Source: Linyphia triangularis
Lineage: Eukaryota; Arthropoda; Arachnida; Araneae; Linyphiidae
Direction: 5' to 3'
Assembly (NCBI GenBank): GCA_963978545.1
Contig: OZ021731.1
Span: 27,976,093 to 28,040,092, forward strand
DNA length: 64,000 bases
In this document: positions 1-12,666 of the stretch, piece after piece
How the letters are laid out: every line of letters starts with the position of its first letter
Numbering within the stretch: position 1 is the stretch's first letter
Notes under the pieces: model-generated
Told to the model about the DNA's origin: nothing
Seen by the model: only the letters and a program-made list of their open reading frames with translations
Database searches by the model: none
Position numbers and translations under genes: made by a program

Positions 1-557
1 TATACTTTTCAACAATTCTTATATTATCCTTTCTTATAAGTGAAATTGAGGAGAAAAGAAAAGACGATCGTTCATGAGGTATGCTCAAGGAAAGAGAACT
101 CTGTGTTAAAGGCATTCGTTTTTAATTATTTTTTTTGCCATTAAAGCATTTTTACGGGAATTTCGGAGGTGTGGATGTTTAGAACACCTTAAGAGGCATT
201 ACAACAGCGATTTTGGACAAAATCGTTTGAGCCGTTTTTTAGCAATCACTGAAAAACATGATTTTTTCAATGGCAACTACCTTATGCGCATGCGCGATTT
301 TGAAGAAAATCTTAATGGTAGGTTCCATGGTCATCACATACCCGCAGACCAAATTTGAACATCGCAGGGCAATTTGTTCGGGAGTTATACTGACCACAGA
401 CACACATACAGACAGACATTTTTTCTAGATAACTTTTTTGAAATCAGAGTGTACCAATACGTGGAAAATGCAAAAAAAAAAAAATCGATTTTTGTTGTTG
501 TTGTTGACCGAATACTATACTTTCATTTCCTTATGTAATACATATGGGTAATTAAAG
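1..557 (+). mobile_element. repeat family U, cut by the window edge
   Basis: It matches 39355-39920: TTTCTTATAAGTGAAATTGA at the left, then CATGCGCGATTTTGAAGAAAA, AATTTGTTCGGGAGTTATAC and the terminal TAATACATATGGGTAATTAA. The 5' part lies outside the window. Confidence 0.85.
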
Positions 558-1214
558 TAATATTAAGTTTTATAGAGACGAAAAGTGAAGAAAACTAAGG
601 TTTAGAAAGATTTAGATACATTTTTTTTTTTTTTTTTTTAGAATATAAATTTAAAGTGTTAAATAGAATAACTAAAAGAATATTGAAGAGAAGAAGCATC
701 AAGAATACTTTTGCAGTATATAGGTTTTATGATGGATAATGGAATATCCAGAAATGCGCTATCTAGATAGAGAATATAAGGGATATCAGATTCCTATATC
801 TATGTTTTATTTTAGATCTTTTATTTCCACTGATTTCTAAATTCAGAGTGCCTTTGCACCCTGGGTCGTACTGGCCATATGGTTGTCATGTGCAATCACC
901 AGCCAGGTCAGTGTCTGTAAAAAATGGTTCGGTCCGGTACAGAAGTTCTTTTTCTTTAGTTCCTTAATTTGTTTTTCAATATAAGTAATTCCCTTCTTTT
1001 AAGCTTTCTTAAAGAAGTCCAATGTGTTCAAAGCAGGTCACTTACACCTAGAACTATTAACTATTATTGAACTATTACTTTTGTTGAGATATAGTTTGCA
1101 CATTAAGAATTTGCTTAAGATTTTACATTTGAACTTTATAGATTATTTTGTACTTAGAAAATAAAAGCACTGACATTTATACATTATTATATTTCTAATT
1201 TTCACTTATTTTAT

Positions 1215-1394
1215 AGTTGTTGGTTGTTTTCAGATTATCTGGTGCCGTCAGCAACACGAGGGCTATAATGCGCCGAAACATTCGTCATTTGACAAGCCAA
1301 CATACATTTACAAACTCCCATGCCTTACATGGGACTCGGAACCCGCAACCTCGCGGTCTAGTGGCTAGCACGCTAACCACTATACCGTTTGGTC
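1215..1394 (-). mobile_element. SINE family 1 (tRNA-derived), reverse
   Basis: This is a full-length copy with a GTTGGTTG tail at the left and the tRNA-like head at the right. The target-site duplication TCACTTATTTTAT is present at 1202-1214 and 1395-1407. The open reading frame through this stretch is only SINE sequence. Confidence 0.93.
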
Positions 1395-1803
1395 TCACTT
1401 ATTTTATGAATTTTAAGATTAAATATATTAATGGTTTATGGAAACCAAGTTTACTCAAAGGATACAAATAGCATTGGGAAAATTTTATTTAATTAAACTA
1501 ATTATTAAAGAAATTCAAATGTTAAAATTAATTAATAAATAAAACTAATTATTGAAATATATTATTAAATACAAAAATACAAATAAAAAATATATTAAAT
1601 TTCAAAAATATTTATTTATTAAATTTAATTACTTAATTAATTCTAGGATTTTATTATGAAAATAATTATTAAAACTTGATTAATGGTAACATTAATGCAT
1701 AAACAAAATATACATAAACAAAATATCGCTGAGCCGATTTTATGTCCCAGTACGCTTTTGTATGCACTCTGAATTTAAGGTTGCAAATCCTGAATTTTTT
1801 GGG

Positions 1804-1979
1804 CCTACCAAACGGTATAGTGGTTAGCGTGCTAGCTTTTAGACCGCGAGGTTGTGGGTTCGAGTCCCGTGTTAGGCATGGGTGTTTGTAAATGTATGTT
1901 GGCTTGTCTAATTACGAATGTTTCGGCGCATTATAGCCCTCGTGTTGCTGACGGTGCCAGATAATCTGAAAACAAACAT
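1804..1979 (+). mobile_element. SINE family 1 (tRNA-derived)
   Basis: The head contains GGTATAGTGGTTAGCGTGCT and GGGTTCGAGTCCCGTG; the tail is AAAACAAACAT. A perfect 15-bp duplication CCTGAATTTTTTGGG flanks it at 1789-1803 and 1980-1994, as expected for target-primed reverse transcription driven by a partner LINE. Confidence 0.94.
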
Positions 1980-3249
1980 CCTGAATTTTTTGGGTTACAA
2001 ACTTTTAGGAAGGGTAGGGTAAACCAAGACGACTCAGAATCATATAACAATCCTGGGTCGGAAATGCTTACCAGGCTCGGTAGATGGCGTTGCACGTGAA
2101 TGGGATACCCGTGCCACTGAAAACACACATACCTCCCCCCCCCCCCTCTCCCTCACTTTCCCTCATCTACGCCACTGCATTTCACCTTGAAAACAACAAA
2201 CTCGATATCCTTCCACGCCAACAACAACCGCAATTTCCAACCAATCCAGGCGTGTCAAACGATCCAAATCGCACGGGGACACGGATACAGCGCTTCCTGG
2301 GGTGGGGGGGGGACGTGGAACTTTTGTCACACATGGCCAGTGGCGTCGGTCATAACGAACGACACTTAATTTATTCGCGGCTAAGTAGGGAGAACGCTGT
2401 TTGCGTAATTTCTTTGGAAAGGGGGTTTCGCGCGTTCTTTGTTCAATGTGTGGGAGAGGGGTTGAATTGTTGGACTGTTCGCACGATTGGATTGATTGGT
2501 TGTGCTGTTTCGTAAAAGGGGTGTACTTTGGGAAAATATTCTCATGACAAACCCTGTGTGGCTTAAGGGTGACATTGAACCACATTTTCAGTATTTTCTT
2601 CTTCCCCACTTATGTTTTTATAATATTTTCAGACCTAATAATATAAAATGAAAGAATAAACCCTAAATTATATTTTAATTTACCCAAATTAATAAATGCT
2701 GATGATGAAAGCCCCAAATAATAGGGAAATAACCCGGTACAAAGTTATTCTGTCATTCAGGGTAACTTTGAACCACTATCAGAAGTTTATATAAAATACC
2801 TTTTTTTTTTATTCAATCTAGGAGTCAGGACAACTTTGAACTAGTAAAATTAAGTTTCTAAATATTTAAAACATCATCAGCTGCAGTTATCAACATCATA
2901 AAGTTTGGATATTTTAAATAATACCACAAAGAATATATTTGGTGGGAACAGTGGATGACGAATCTCATAAATATATTACAAAAAATCTATTTATTATTCA
3001 GTTTAAACATACAAATATAGTGAGAAATTAATTTCCAGTTCATTCACTTTAATTTAAACTCATTTTATTAATTGAAAAGATAAATAGAAAATAATAAAAC
3101 TGATAGTCCGCTCTTATGCTATTAGTTAAGTATTATGGTGTTTGCAAGTCACAATGAGCCACAAATACAATTATTCTACTCTTAATGTTAGAAATAGTAT
3201 GACAATATAAAAACAAAGTTCAAACTTCATAAAATTTCACCTAGGCATT

Positions 3250-4019
3250 CTTTAGATTAATAATTTTGCGTCAAAGAAAGAATCATTGATTTGGAAAACT
3301 TCTCGTGTTCTAGCTGGAATAACAATTTCTGGAGGTAATTTGTTTTCAACACGCCTAATTTTTCATACCACAGATCACCATTGATATTGGGCCATTTACA
3401 ATATGCACCAAATTTCTTCATGAACCACCAAATATCACGTCTTTTAAGTCAATTTGATCTGGGTACGTTTCGCCATCGTATTGAATAATTACTTGGTCGT
3501 AAACTTTGTATATGCTATACCAAAATCTAAAACACTTGCATGCTCTGTGTATAAAATTCCTGCCTCATTGATGTGTTCAACAGCCACCACTTGAACAATC
3601 TCTGATTTTTCAGTAACATTGTCCACAACAATTTCAGCAGTATACACATCTATCATGTCCTTATTGTCCAAGTTTCATCTCCTCCGAAAATGATAGTGTT
3701 GTACTCACAATGTCACCTGCATCATCTAGTTCAGGTTGGTTGGTTAATACGCTCAACGACCTACAGCTTAACGTGGATTTCGAACTACAACGAGCACCCA
3801 TGACTAACCCGGCACCTTTGGCATGCAGAGCTAGAGCTCTAACCACACAGCCATTAAGTGGGTCATCTAGTTTAGGACTTTTACTCTTGCTGTCTCCCAG
3901 GAGTTCATATGGTAGAGGACTTTGGACGATTCCCTCATGTCCCACATATTCCTTTACCATTAATTTTTTGTGCATAGATATTTTTCACTTCCTCAACTGA
4001 AACGCTTTTTACAGCCATT
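3250..4019 (-). pseudogene. decayed intronless coding remnant
   Basis: Read on the - strand from an ATG at about 4019, translation begins MAVKSVSVEEVKNIYAQKI, then shows stops and frame changes. Later pieces in different frames include AGDIVSTTLSFSEEMKLGQ, a long segment at 3489-3671, and a C-terminal KFGAYCKWPNINGDLWY, whose KWP...WY pattern resembles the ends of uncharacterised proteins often linked to transposable elements in animals. No introns are evident. The family-3 SINE at 3736-3862 splits it. I do not recognise the parent gene; it may be a retrocopy or a transposon-encoded accessory protein. Confidence 0.55.
3736..3862 (-). mobile_element. SINE family 3 in the pseudogene, reverse
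   Basis: A third SINE family: GGTT tail at the left, then ACGCTCAACGACCTACAGCT, and a tRNA-like B-box complement around TGACTAACCCGGCACC with an A-box complement AGCTCTAACCACACAGCC. The flanks TCATCTAGTTCAGG (3722-3735) and TCATCTAGTTTAGG (3863-3876) are a 14-bp duplication with one mismatch. It splits the decayed coding remnant. Confidence 0.88.
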
Positions 4020-4380
4020 ACAGGTAGGCAGATTTTTTTTAGTTCTGTGAACGACTGCTATATCATTATTTAATATTTTTAGGTACTTCTTGAATTCACT
4101 CCCAATATTTTCCTTTTATCGGATTTTGCATACAAGGGAAGATTCCGTAAAATTAAATTGCATTTGTATTTATATAAATGTATTTAAAAGCAACCAAAAA
4201 TAAATTGGAATAAAATATGAATTATATGTGCAGTGTAAACATAACACACTGTCATCAGCCTAACTTTAAACCGGCTCAAAGTTACACTGAATATGTGGTA
4301 AAATGAAAGTGCCTTGGTTTTTTGCTTTTTGCCAAATGTTAGTAAATAAATAAATATCAGCTACTTTTTTTTTTTCCCCT

Positions 4381-4430
4381 GACCGAATACTATATTTTCA
4401 TTACCCGATATAATACATATGGGTAATTGA
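4381..4430 (+). mobile_element. repeat family U, 3' end only
   Basis: Only the terminal hairpin region GACCGAATACTATATTTTCA to GGGTAATTGAAAGTAA is present; 5' truncation of this kind is usual for reverse-transcribed elements. Confidence 0.72.
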
Positions 4431-4839
4431 AAGTAAAAATAACTAAAGAGACTGCGTTAATTAATATTTATGTGGGTAAAAATCTTTACTGAAAAAATTA
4501 TAGAAAAATATTTTTTTTTTAACTTTTAAAAAAATAATCGGCATAGGACCTATTTACAGTTTACCCTTAAGTCCAAGGCATTACGAAGTTTTTCTTTATT
4601 ATTACTTGAAATTTACAAAACATACACAACTGAACAACATCGGCATACATATCTTTTTATAGGCGCACGCAATGCCTTTTCTGCGCAGGCCTAAACACGG
4701 GACTGACTACGCACAACACTTTAGACCAATTGAAAACCCTTGGGCTTAAGACCCAGTTAAGTAAATATGGTCAGTGATTAATTGCAGAATCTGGAGACAG
4801 CAGATGAACTACAGAATGCTATGAGAAATGTATATAATC
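4431..4839. other. unassigned sequence
   Basis: No gene or recognised repeat is seen between the U-element end and the family B LTR. Likewise 5779-6239, between a SINE and the 310-bp array, holds nothing I can name. Confidence 0.5.
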
Positions 4840-5480
4840 TTCCGTTGGGTGGATGGGTTCGAAAGATTTGAAGCCAAAGCAGATCAAAACTTGCAGAAAT
4901 TTATTCCGATAGAACTCTTCGCAGATTCTTTTACAACTTCAGAACTTTCCGTTCTAATAGACTCAATACAACTCGTTACACAATAATGGAGCTCAAACAG
5001 CAGTTAAAAACTTAGATACACAACTGTTAAAATCGTCGCACAAGACAATGGAATACAGTTCATTACTCTGAATGCTCGCTGAGAGACAACTAACTAGATA
5101 ACTCAACTAACTCGATCACCCTCTCTCTTGGTCGGCCTTATATAGGAAAGACGAATCTTCGCGAGACTTCTAGAGATAGAAATTTGGAGAACTTTCCAGA
5201 TCGTAGTCGAAAAGCCCTATACAGGTACATGGGGACCGAAAATGTCGCCAAGTTTGGCGACAAGTATGGCCATTAGCCATAATGTTAAATGGCCAGCTTC
5301 TTGTAAAACTCGTTTTCCAGCATGATCCCTGTAGAACTCGTTTTCAAGCATTAAGAGACGCATTGCAGGAAAGCGAAGACAAACGCTTGCAGTGCCTTAT
5401 GTGAAATGTACATAAATTTTCCTTTTTACATAATTAATACTACGAAATATTTACAAATATGTATACAGAAATTCGTAACA
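4840..5480 (-). mobile_element. solo LTR, family B, reverse
   Basis: It matches the LTRs at 35098 and 36957 along its length (GATGGGTTCGAAAGA...GATTTGAAGCC at the left, GAAATTCGTAACA at the right). In its own sense it has a TATA box (CCTATATAAGG near 5138) and AATAAATTTC near 4900 as a poly(A) signal. The left end is diverged (TTCCGTTGGGTGG instead of TGTTGCGTGG) and no duplication is visible, so it is an older copy. Confidence 0.82.
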
Positions 5481-5579
5481 CTTTAATGTATCACAACCTT
5501 GGCTACAAAAGTGATACAGCTAAAAAAAAAATCTCTCCTTTTTTGAGTTACAGAGTGTACAAAATCCCAAACTGCATGT

Positions 5580-5764
5580 GCCGACCAAACGGTGTAGTGG
5601 TTAGCGTGCTAGCTTCTAGACCGCGAGGTTGCGGATTCGAGTCCCGTGTTAGGCATGGGTGTTTGTAAATGTATGTTGGCTTGTCTAATGACGAAAGTTT
5701 CGGCGCATTATAGCCCTAGTGTTGCTGACGGCGCCAGATAATCTGAATACAACCAACCAACCAA
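5580..5764 (+). mobile_element. SINE family 1 (tRNA-derived)
   Basis: A full-length copy with A- and B-boxes and a tail of four ACCA repeats. The 14-bp duplication CCCAAACTGCATGT lies at 5566-5579 and 5765-5778. Confidence 0.94.
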
Positions 5765-6239
5765 CCCAAACTGCATGTACTTGAAGCTGGCAAGACTTTT
5801 TATAAGTTGAAACTGGCTTATCTGAAACTGACTCGAGTTGGAACTTGACAGATAGACTCGTAGATCGATTGGTTCCGAGGTTTTTCCTAAAAGGATATTC
5901 TCAGGGAAATTATTCTTATGACACACCTGTTTGAGATAAAGTGAAGAAGTTTATTCAAAGTCCATCTGTCGATAGGTCCCAGGCCGATATCCAAACCCGA
6001 ATGCTTTGCTTGCAAATTTTAAGAAAAAGACATTTCAGCAAAACTAGTTCACATAATAAAATTCAATAGGAAAATACAGAAGTACCAGAAAAATTATCAC
6101 ATTAATTTAATGCTACAATGTGCTTATCAGAGGGAGTAAAATGATAAAACTGATAAACCCATCCCATGTCGTGAACTAAAGTTTCACATTTATTGTTCTA
6201 CCACAGTCTGGTTCGAAATTACTTTTAGTGGAGTTTCTG

Positions 6240-9200
6240 TTTGAAAGTTATTAATGTCACTATTATTTTTTTCTTAAAATTTTGAGTAAAAGTGTTTTGG
6301 ATTAAATGTTACCACTTTTATTTTTGATACAATTTTTGATAAATTATAATTTTTTAAATTCGATTCGTTGTTAACACCCTTCTTTTAAGATCTAAATAAT
6401 CCTATCAAGAGCATTAATACTCCTGACTGGAAGTTTCTAATAAGGATAAACGATGCTGCCGTAATAAGTTAAGAAAGCCCTAAATCCAAAAATTGATCGC
6501 CGACCAAACGGTATAGTGGTTAGCGTGCTGGCTTCTAGACCGTGAGGTTGCGGGTTCGAGTCCCGTGTAGGCATGGGTGTTTGTAAATGTATGTTGGTCT
6601 GTTAAATGACGAAATGTTTCGGCGCATTATAGCCCTCGTGTTGCTGACGGCGCCAGATAATCTGAATACAACCAAACCAAAAATTGATCTTTTGTGTTTG
6701 TCCTTTATGTTTATTTATTTATTTTGTAATTTTTGTTTATTGTTTTATGAAAATTATTCATGTCACTATTATTTTTTCTTAAGATTTTGGGTAAAAATGT
6801 TTTTGGATTAAATGTCACCACTTTTTTTTTAATACAATATTTGATAAATTGTAATTTTTTCAACTCGATTCATTGTTAACACCCTTCTTTTAAGGTCTAG
6901 AAAATCCTATCAAGAGCATTAAAACTCCTGATTGGAAGTTTCTAATAAGGATAAACGATGCTGCCGTTATAAGTTAAGAAAGCCCTAAATCCAAAAATTG
7001 ACGTTTTGTGTTTGTCCTTTTTGTTTATTTATTTTGTCATTTTTGTTTATTGTTTTATGAAAATTATTAATGTCACTATTATTTTTTCTTAAGATTTTGG
7101 GTAAAAATGTTTTGGATTAAATGTCACCACTTTTATTTTTGATACAATATTTGATAAATTGTAATTTTTTCAACTCGATTCATTGTTAACACCCTTCTTT
7201 TAAGGTCTAGAAAATCCTATCAAGAGCATTATTACTCCTGATTGGAAGTTTCTAATAAGGATAAACGATGCTGCCGTTATAAGTTAAGAAAGCCTTAAAT
7301 CCAAAAATTGACGTTTTGTGTTTGTCCTTTTTGTTTATTTATTTTGTCATTTTTGTTTATTGTTTTATGAAAATTATTAATGTCACTATTATTTTTTCTT
7401 AAGATTTTGGGTAAAAATGTTTTGGATTAAATGTCACCACTTTTATTTTTGATACAATATTTGATAAATTGTAATTTTTTCAACTCGATTCATTGTTAAC
7501 ACCCTTCTTTTAAGGTCTAGAAAATCCTATCAAGAGCATTAAAACTCCTGATTGGAAGTTTCTAATAAGGATAAACGATGCTGCCGTTATAAGTTAAGAA
7601 AGCCCTAAATCCAAAAATTGACGTTTTGCGTTTGTCCTTTTTGTTTATTTATTTTGTCATTTTTGTTTATTGTTTTATGAAAATTATTAATGTCACTATT
7701 ATTTTTTCTTAAGATTTTGGGTAAAAATGTTTTGGATTAAATGTCACCACTTTTATTTTTGATACAATATTTGATAAATTGTAATTTTTTCAACTCGATT
7801 CATTGTTAACACCCTTCTTTTAAGGTCTAGAAAATCCTATCAAGAGCATTAAAACTCCTGATTGGAAGTTTCTAATAAGGATAAACGATGCTGCCGTTAT
7901 AAGTTAAGAAAGCCCTAAATCCAAAAATTGACGTTTTGTGTTTGTCCTTTTTGTTTATTTATTTTGTCATTTTTGTTTATTGTTTTATGAAAATTATTAA
8001 TGTCACTATTATTTTTTCTTAAGATTTTGGGTAAAAATGTTTTGGATTAAATGTCACCACTTTTATTTTTGATACAATATTTGATAAATTGTAATTTTTT
8101 CAACTCGATTCATTGTTAACACCCTTCTTTTAAGGTCTAGAAAATCCTATCAAGAGCATTAAAACTCCTGATTGGAAGTTTCTAATAAGGATAAACGATG
8201 CTGCCGTTATAAGTTAAGAAAGCCCTAAATCTAAAAATTGACGTTTTGTGTTTGTCCTTTTTGTTTATTTATTTTGTCATTTTTGTTTATTGTTTTATGA
8301 AAATTATTAATGTCACTATTATTTTTTCTTAAGATTTTGGGTAAAAATGTTTTGGATTAAATGTCACCACTTTTATTTTTGATACAATATTTGATAAATT
8401 GTAATTTTTTCAACTCGATTCATTGTTAACACCCTTCTTTTAAGGTCTAGAAAATCCTATCAAGAGCATTAAAACTCCTGATTGGAAGTTTCTAATAAGG
8501 ATAAACGATGCTGCCGTTATAAGTTAAGAAAGCCCTAAATCCAAAAATTGACGTTTTGTGTTTGTCCTTTTTGTTTATTTATTTTGTCATTTTTGTTTAT
8601 TGTTTTATGAAAATTATTAATGTCACTATTATTTTTTCTTAAGATTTTGGGTAAAAATGTTTTGGATTAAATGTCACCACTTTTATTTTTGATACAATAT
8701 TTGATAAATTGTAATTTTTTCAACTCGATTCATTGTTAACACCCTTCTTTTAAGGTCTAGAAAATCCTATCAAGAGCATTAAAACTCCTGATTGGAAGTT
8801 TCTAATAAGGATAAACGATGCTGCCGTTCTAAGTTAAGAAAGCCCTAAATCTAAAAATTGACGTTTTGTGTTTGTCCTTTTTGTTTATTTATTTTGTCAT
8901 TTTTGTTTATTGTTTTATGAAAATTATTAATGTCACTATTATTTTTTCTTAAGATTTTGGGTAAAAATGTTTTGGATTAAATGTCACCACTTTTATTTTT
9001 GATACAATATTTGATAAATTGTAATTTTTTCAACTCGATTCATTGTTAACACCCTTCTTTTAAGGTCTAGAAAATCCTATCAAGAGCATTAAAACTCCTG
9101 ATTGGAAGTTTCTAATAAGGATAAACGATGCTGCCGTTATAAGTTAAGAAAGCCCTAAATCCAAAAATTGACGTTTTGTGTTTGTCCTTTTTGTTTATTT

Positions 9201-11116
9201 ATTTATTTTGTCATTTTTGTTTATTGTTTTATGAAAATTATTAATGTCACTATTATTTTTTCTTAAGATTTTGGGTAAAAATGTTTTGGATTAAATGTCA
9301 CCACTTTTATTTTTGATACAATATTTGATAAATTGTAATTTTTTCAACTCGATTCATTGTTAACACCCTTCTTTTAAGGTCTAGAAAATCCTATCAAGAG
9401 CATTAAAACTCCTGATTGGAAGTTTCTAATAAGGATAAACGATGCTGCCGTTATAAGTTAAGAAAGCCCTAAATCCAAAAATTGACGTTTTGTGTTTGTC
9501 CTTTTTGTTTATTTATTTTGTCATTTTTGTTTATTGTTTTATGAAAATTATTAATGTCACTATTATTTTTTCTTAAGATTTTGGGTAAAAATGTTTTGGA
9601 TTAAATTTCACCACTTTTATTTTTGATACAATATTTGATAAATTGTAATTTTTTCAACTCGATTCATTGTTAACACCCTTCTTTTAAGGTCTAGAAAATC
9701 CTATCAAGAGCATTAAAACTCCTGATTGGAAGTTTCTAATAAGGATAAACGATGCTGCCGTTATAAGTTAAGAAAGCCCTAAATCCAAAAATTGACGTTT
9801 TGCGTTTGTCCTTTTTGTTTATTTATTTTGTCATTTTTGTTTATTGTTTTATGAAAATTATTAATGTCACTATTATTTTTTCTTAAGATTTTGGGTAAAA
9901 ATGTTTTGGATTAAATGTCACCACTTTTATTTTTGATACAATATTTGATAAATTGTAATTTTTTCAACTCGATTCATTGTTAACACCCTTCTTTTAAGGT
10001 CTAGAAAATCCTATCAAGAGCATTAAAACTCCTGATTGGAAGTTTCTAATAAGGATAAACGATGCTGCCGTTATAAGTTAAGAAAGCCCTAAATCCAAAA
10101 ATTGACGTTTTGCGTTTGTCCTTTTTGTTTATTTATTTTGTCATTTTTGTTTATTGTTTTATGAAAATTATTAATGTCACTATTATTTTTTCTTAAGATT
10201 TTGGGTAAAAATGTTTTGGATTAAATGTCACCACTTTTATTTTTGATACAATATTTGATAAATTGTAATTTTTTCAACTCGATTCATTGTTAACACCCTT
10301 CTTTTAAGGTCTAGAAAATCCTATCAAGAGCATTATTACTCCTGATTGGAAGTTTCTAATAAGGATAAACGATGCTGCCGTTATAAGTTAAGAAAGCCTT
10401 AAATCCAAAAATTGACGTTTTGTGTTTGTCCTTTTTGTTTATTTATTTATTTTGTCATTTTTGTTTATTGTTTTATGAAAATTATTAATGTCACTATTAT
10501 TTTTTCTTAAGATTTTGGGTAAAAATGTTTTGGATTAAATGTCACCACTTTTATTTTTGATACAATATTTGATAAATTGTAATTTTTTCAACTCGATTCA
10601 TTGTTAACACCCTTCTTTTAAGGTCTAGAAAATCCTATCAAGAGCATTATTACTCCTGATTGGAAGTTTCTAATAAGGATAAACGATGCTGCCGTTATAA
10701 GTTAAGAAAGCCTTAAATCCAAAAATTGACGTTTTGTGTTTGTCCTTTTTGTTTATTTATTTATTTTGTCATTTTTGTTTATTGTTTTATGAAAATTATT
10801 AATGTCACTATTATTTTTTCTTAAGATTTTGGGTAAAAATGTTTTGGATTAAATGTCACCACTTTTATTTTTGATACAATATTTGATAAATTGTAATTTT
10901 TTCAACTCGATTCATTGTTAACACCCTTCTTTTAAGGTCTAGAAAATCCTATCAAGAGCATTAATACTCCTGATTGGAAGTTTCTAATAAGGATAAACGA
11001 TGCTGCCGTTATAAGTTAAGAAAGCCCTAAATCCAAAAATTGACGTTTTGTGTTTGTCCTTTTTTTTTATTTATTTATTTTGTCATTTTTGTTTATTGTT
11101 TTATGAAAATTATTTA
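6240..11116. repeat. tandem array, 310-bp unit, about 15 copies
   Basis: The landmark ATTTTTTCTTAAGATTTTGG recurs at 6771, 7081, 7391, 7701, 8011, 8321, 8631, 8941, 9255, 9565, 9875, 10185, 10499 and 10813; a diverged first unit has it at about 6265. Spacing is exactly 310 bp, or 314 where one extra TTTA is present in a T-rich stretch. Inner units are almost identical, while the first is clearly diverged and carries a SINE (6499-6676). The array ends abruptly at 11116. No open reading frame runs through it. It has satellite-like behaviour, probably kept uniform by unequal exchange or gene conversion. I do not recognise the unit. Confidence 0.97.
6499..6676 (+). mobile_element. SINE family 1 copy inside the 310-bp array
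   Basis: The copy has a tRNA-like head with A-box (TAGTGGTTAGCGTGCT) and B-box (GGGTTCGAGTCCCG), a body ending near CGCCAGATAATCTGAATAC, and an ACCAAACC tail. It is flanked by perfect 13-bp duplications CCAAAAATTGATC at 6486-6498 and 6677-6689, which are array sequence. It inserted into the outermost, diverged unit only. Confidence 0.93.
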
Positions 11117-11623
11117 TGATAAAAGCTTAAATTGGTTTTTTAATTTCGTCATTATTGATTCTCGCTACTGGCCTTGCTTCAGTTGTTGCTTGTTGCTGAA
11201 ACTTGTTTAAAGTTTGCGTATTGCTCTTAATTTTTGGGAAGGGAATTGAAATTGATGAGTTAGTTTTAAGGCGATCTTATTCTGTTTTAGTCTGAACTTT
11301 GTAACCTAACACTGTTTTAAATGCTGTTGCATATAAGTTACCGACCGTAAGGGTTACTTCATTACTATCAGTCTTATTTTAAGTCAGCTCTTTTTTCAAT
11401 TTCACCCGAGTTTTAAATTGTTATTTCTATGTATATTTTCTATATTTATCCTCTCCTCTTTTGTTAAGAATTTATTGTATAAGATAAGATATTGCTCATG
11501 AGTTTCACAAGATCCAAACTGCCCCGAAACGTCATTAAGACAAAATATAGACTGTTGAAAACAGGCCGAATGTGAAAGGAGAAATAACTAAATATCGGGC
11601 TTTCAATTAAAAACTTCTTGTAT

Positions 11624-12220
11624 TATACGAGGTGTCTATAAATGATGCAGGGTAATATCTTGATGTTGAATAATTCAAAAAACAACGAAGATATATACAA
11701 ACTTATGGCATTTATAAATAGAATAACTTATAAAATTTTTATTCATAGTGAACGTTGCAGTAGAAAATTTCCTTTTCCCATTTGAATATTATTTCTTTTG
11801 TAAATATCGTCTGTCCGTATTATTAATTTTATGTTTTCCTCGTTTCTTTTGTAAGTATCGTCTGCGCGCGTAATTAATTTTATGTTTTTCTTTCTTGGCC
11901 ACCCAGCTCACCTGATATAACGCCACTGAACTTCCTTTGGGGATTCGTAAAGGATATCGTTTACAGGAGGAAAGTGTCGAATGTTGATGACTTTAAGACC
12001 AGGATTACAGCCACAATAGCCTCTGTGACTAACTGTCGTGATATTCTTAGAGCGACGAACAGCGCACGCACATGGTGGAAGTCTATTGACAAGGGCCGTA
12101 AAACTTTTTGATCTCTATAACAATTTGTGTTATCAATTTAAATTTGTCTTCATTATTTTATGAATTATTCAACATCAAAATGTGTCCAACATTTTATGAA
12201 CACCCTGTATACCTCGTATA
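11624..12220 (+). mobile_element. internally deleted mariner-like element
   Basis: Inverted ends: TATACGAGGTGT-CTATAAATG with TTGATGTTGAATAATTCA at the left, and TGAATTATTCAACATCAAAA with ACACCCTGTATACCTCGTATA at the right. Only about 600 bp remain, enclosing a transposase tail. A TATA at each edge may include a TA duplication. Confidence 0.82.
11898..12111 (+). pseudogene. mariner/Tc1-type transposase C-terminal fragment
   Basis: In frame + from 11898 to a stop at 12111 the sequence reads WPPSSPDITPLNFLWGFVKD and continues for 50 residues, with DDFKTRITATI and a WWKSIDKGR end. The SPD-x-TP-x-FLWG block holds the third catalytic Asp of mariner-type transposases. All sequence for the helix-turn-helix region and the first two catalytic Asp residues is deleted, so it is inactive. 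Confidence 0.85.
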
Positions 12221-12459
12221 GGAGAAAACTCGAAAAAACACCCGGGAAAAGATTCAGGACTCTCTTTCACAATCGGAGACTACAGAGTACTAGACGAGAT
12301 TCGATCACAAGACATCTTGCATGCTAAGCGAGCAATCTATCTCTTGGATGTGAATATGGTCAGATATTCCATTTTTTTTTAAAATAAAACTAATTCCAAT
12401 ACTTCGTCAAAATTGTCATCATCCCTCGTGTCCCATAGTCTGAAAGTATATTTATCTCC

Positions 12460-12666
12460 TACTTGGTTCACTTTTAAAAGATGCAAGTACTTAGCGTCAG
12501 AGATCCGAAATCGCCTGCTCCCTTCCTCAGTGAACATTGAAGAGCGGTGGATTGACAAATAAAAGAGAATGCTTATTATTTGAAAAGTTATGACATATTT
12601 GGCAAAAGGATTTAGTTTAACTCATTCGAAATCGATTTTTTAACAATTTCTGCCCCGGCAGACCAG
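12460..12666. mobile_element. partial FB element (right arm)
   Basis: A right-hand portion of the FB family: TTGGTTCACTTTTAAAAGATGC, then ATTTGAAAAGTTATGACATATTTGG, then CGGCAGACCAG where the full copy at 12667 begins. Probably a remnant of an older copy into which the other inserted; the continuation was not found on the far side. Confidence 0.65.

Larger units (their letters stand above)
558..3249. other. mostly unassigned sequence
   Basis: Apart from the two SINEs (1215-1394, 1804-1979) I see no gene. 1408-1788 is very AT-rich. 2090-2540 is a GC-richer island with a C-run near 2132 and a G-run near 2303; overlapping frames on both strands here look like chance. 2600-3249 is AT-rich and featureless. 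Confidence 0.6.

Noticed and set aside
1804..1880. Genuine tRNA genes at the A/B-box heads
   Set aside because: Each head is followed by the same roughly 100-bp body and AACC tail with target duplications; the acceptor stems pair poorly. These are SINEs.
2084..2609. Two opposing frames of 143 and 148 codons
   Set aside because: They overlap on opposite strands of a C/G-run-rich island and neither has a recognisable domain.
6240..11116. CRISPR-like array
   Set aside because: Repeats are contiguous 310-bp units without unique spacers, in a eukaryotic context.
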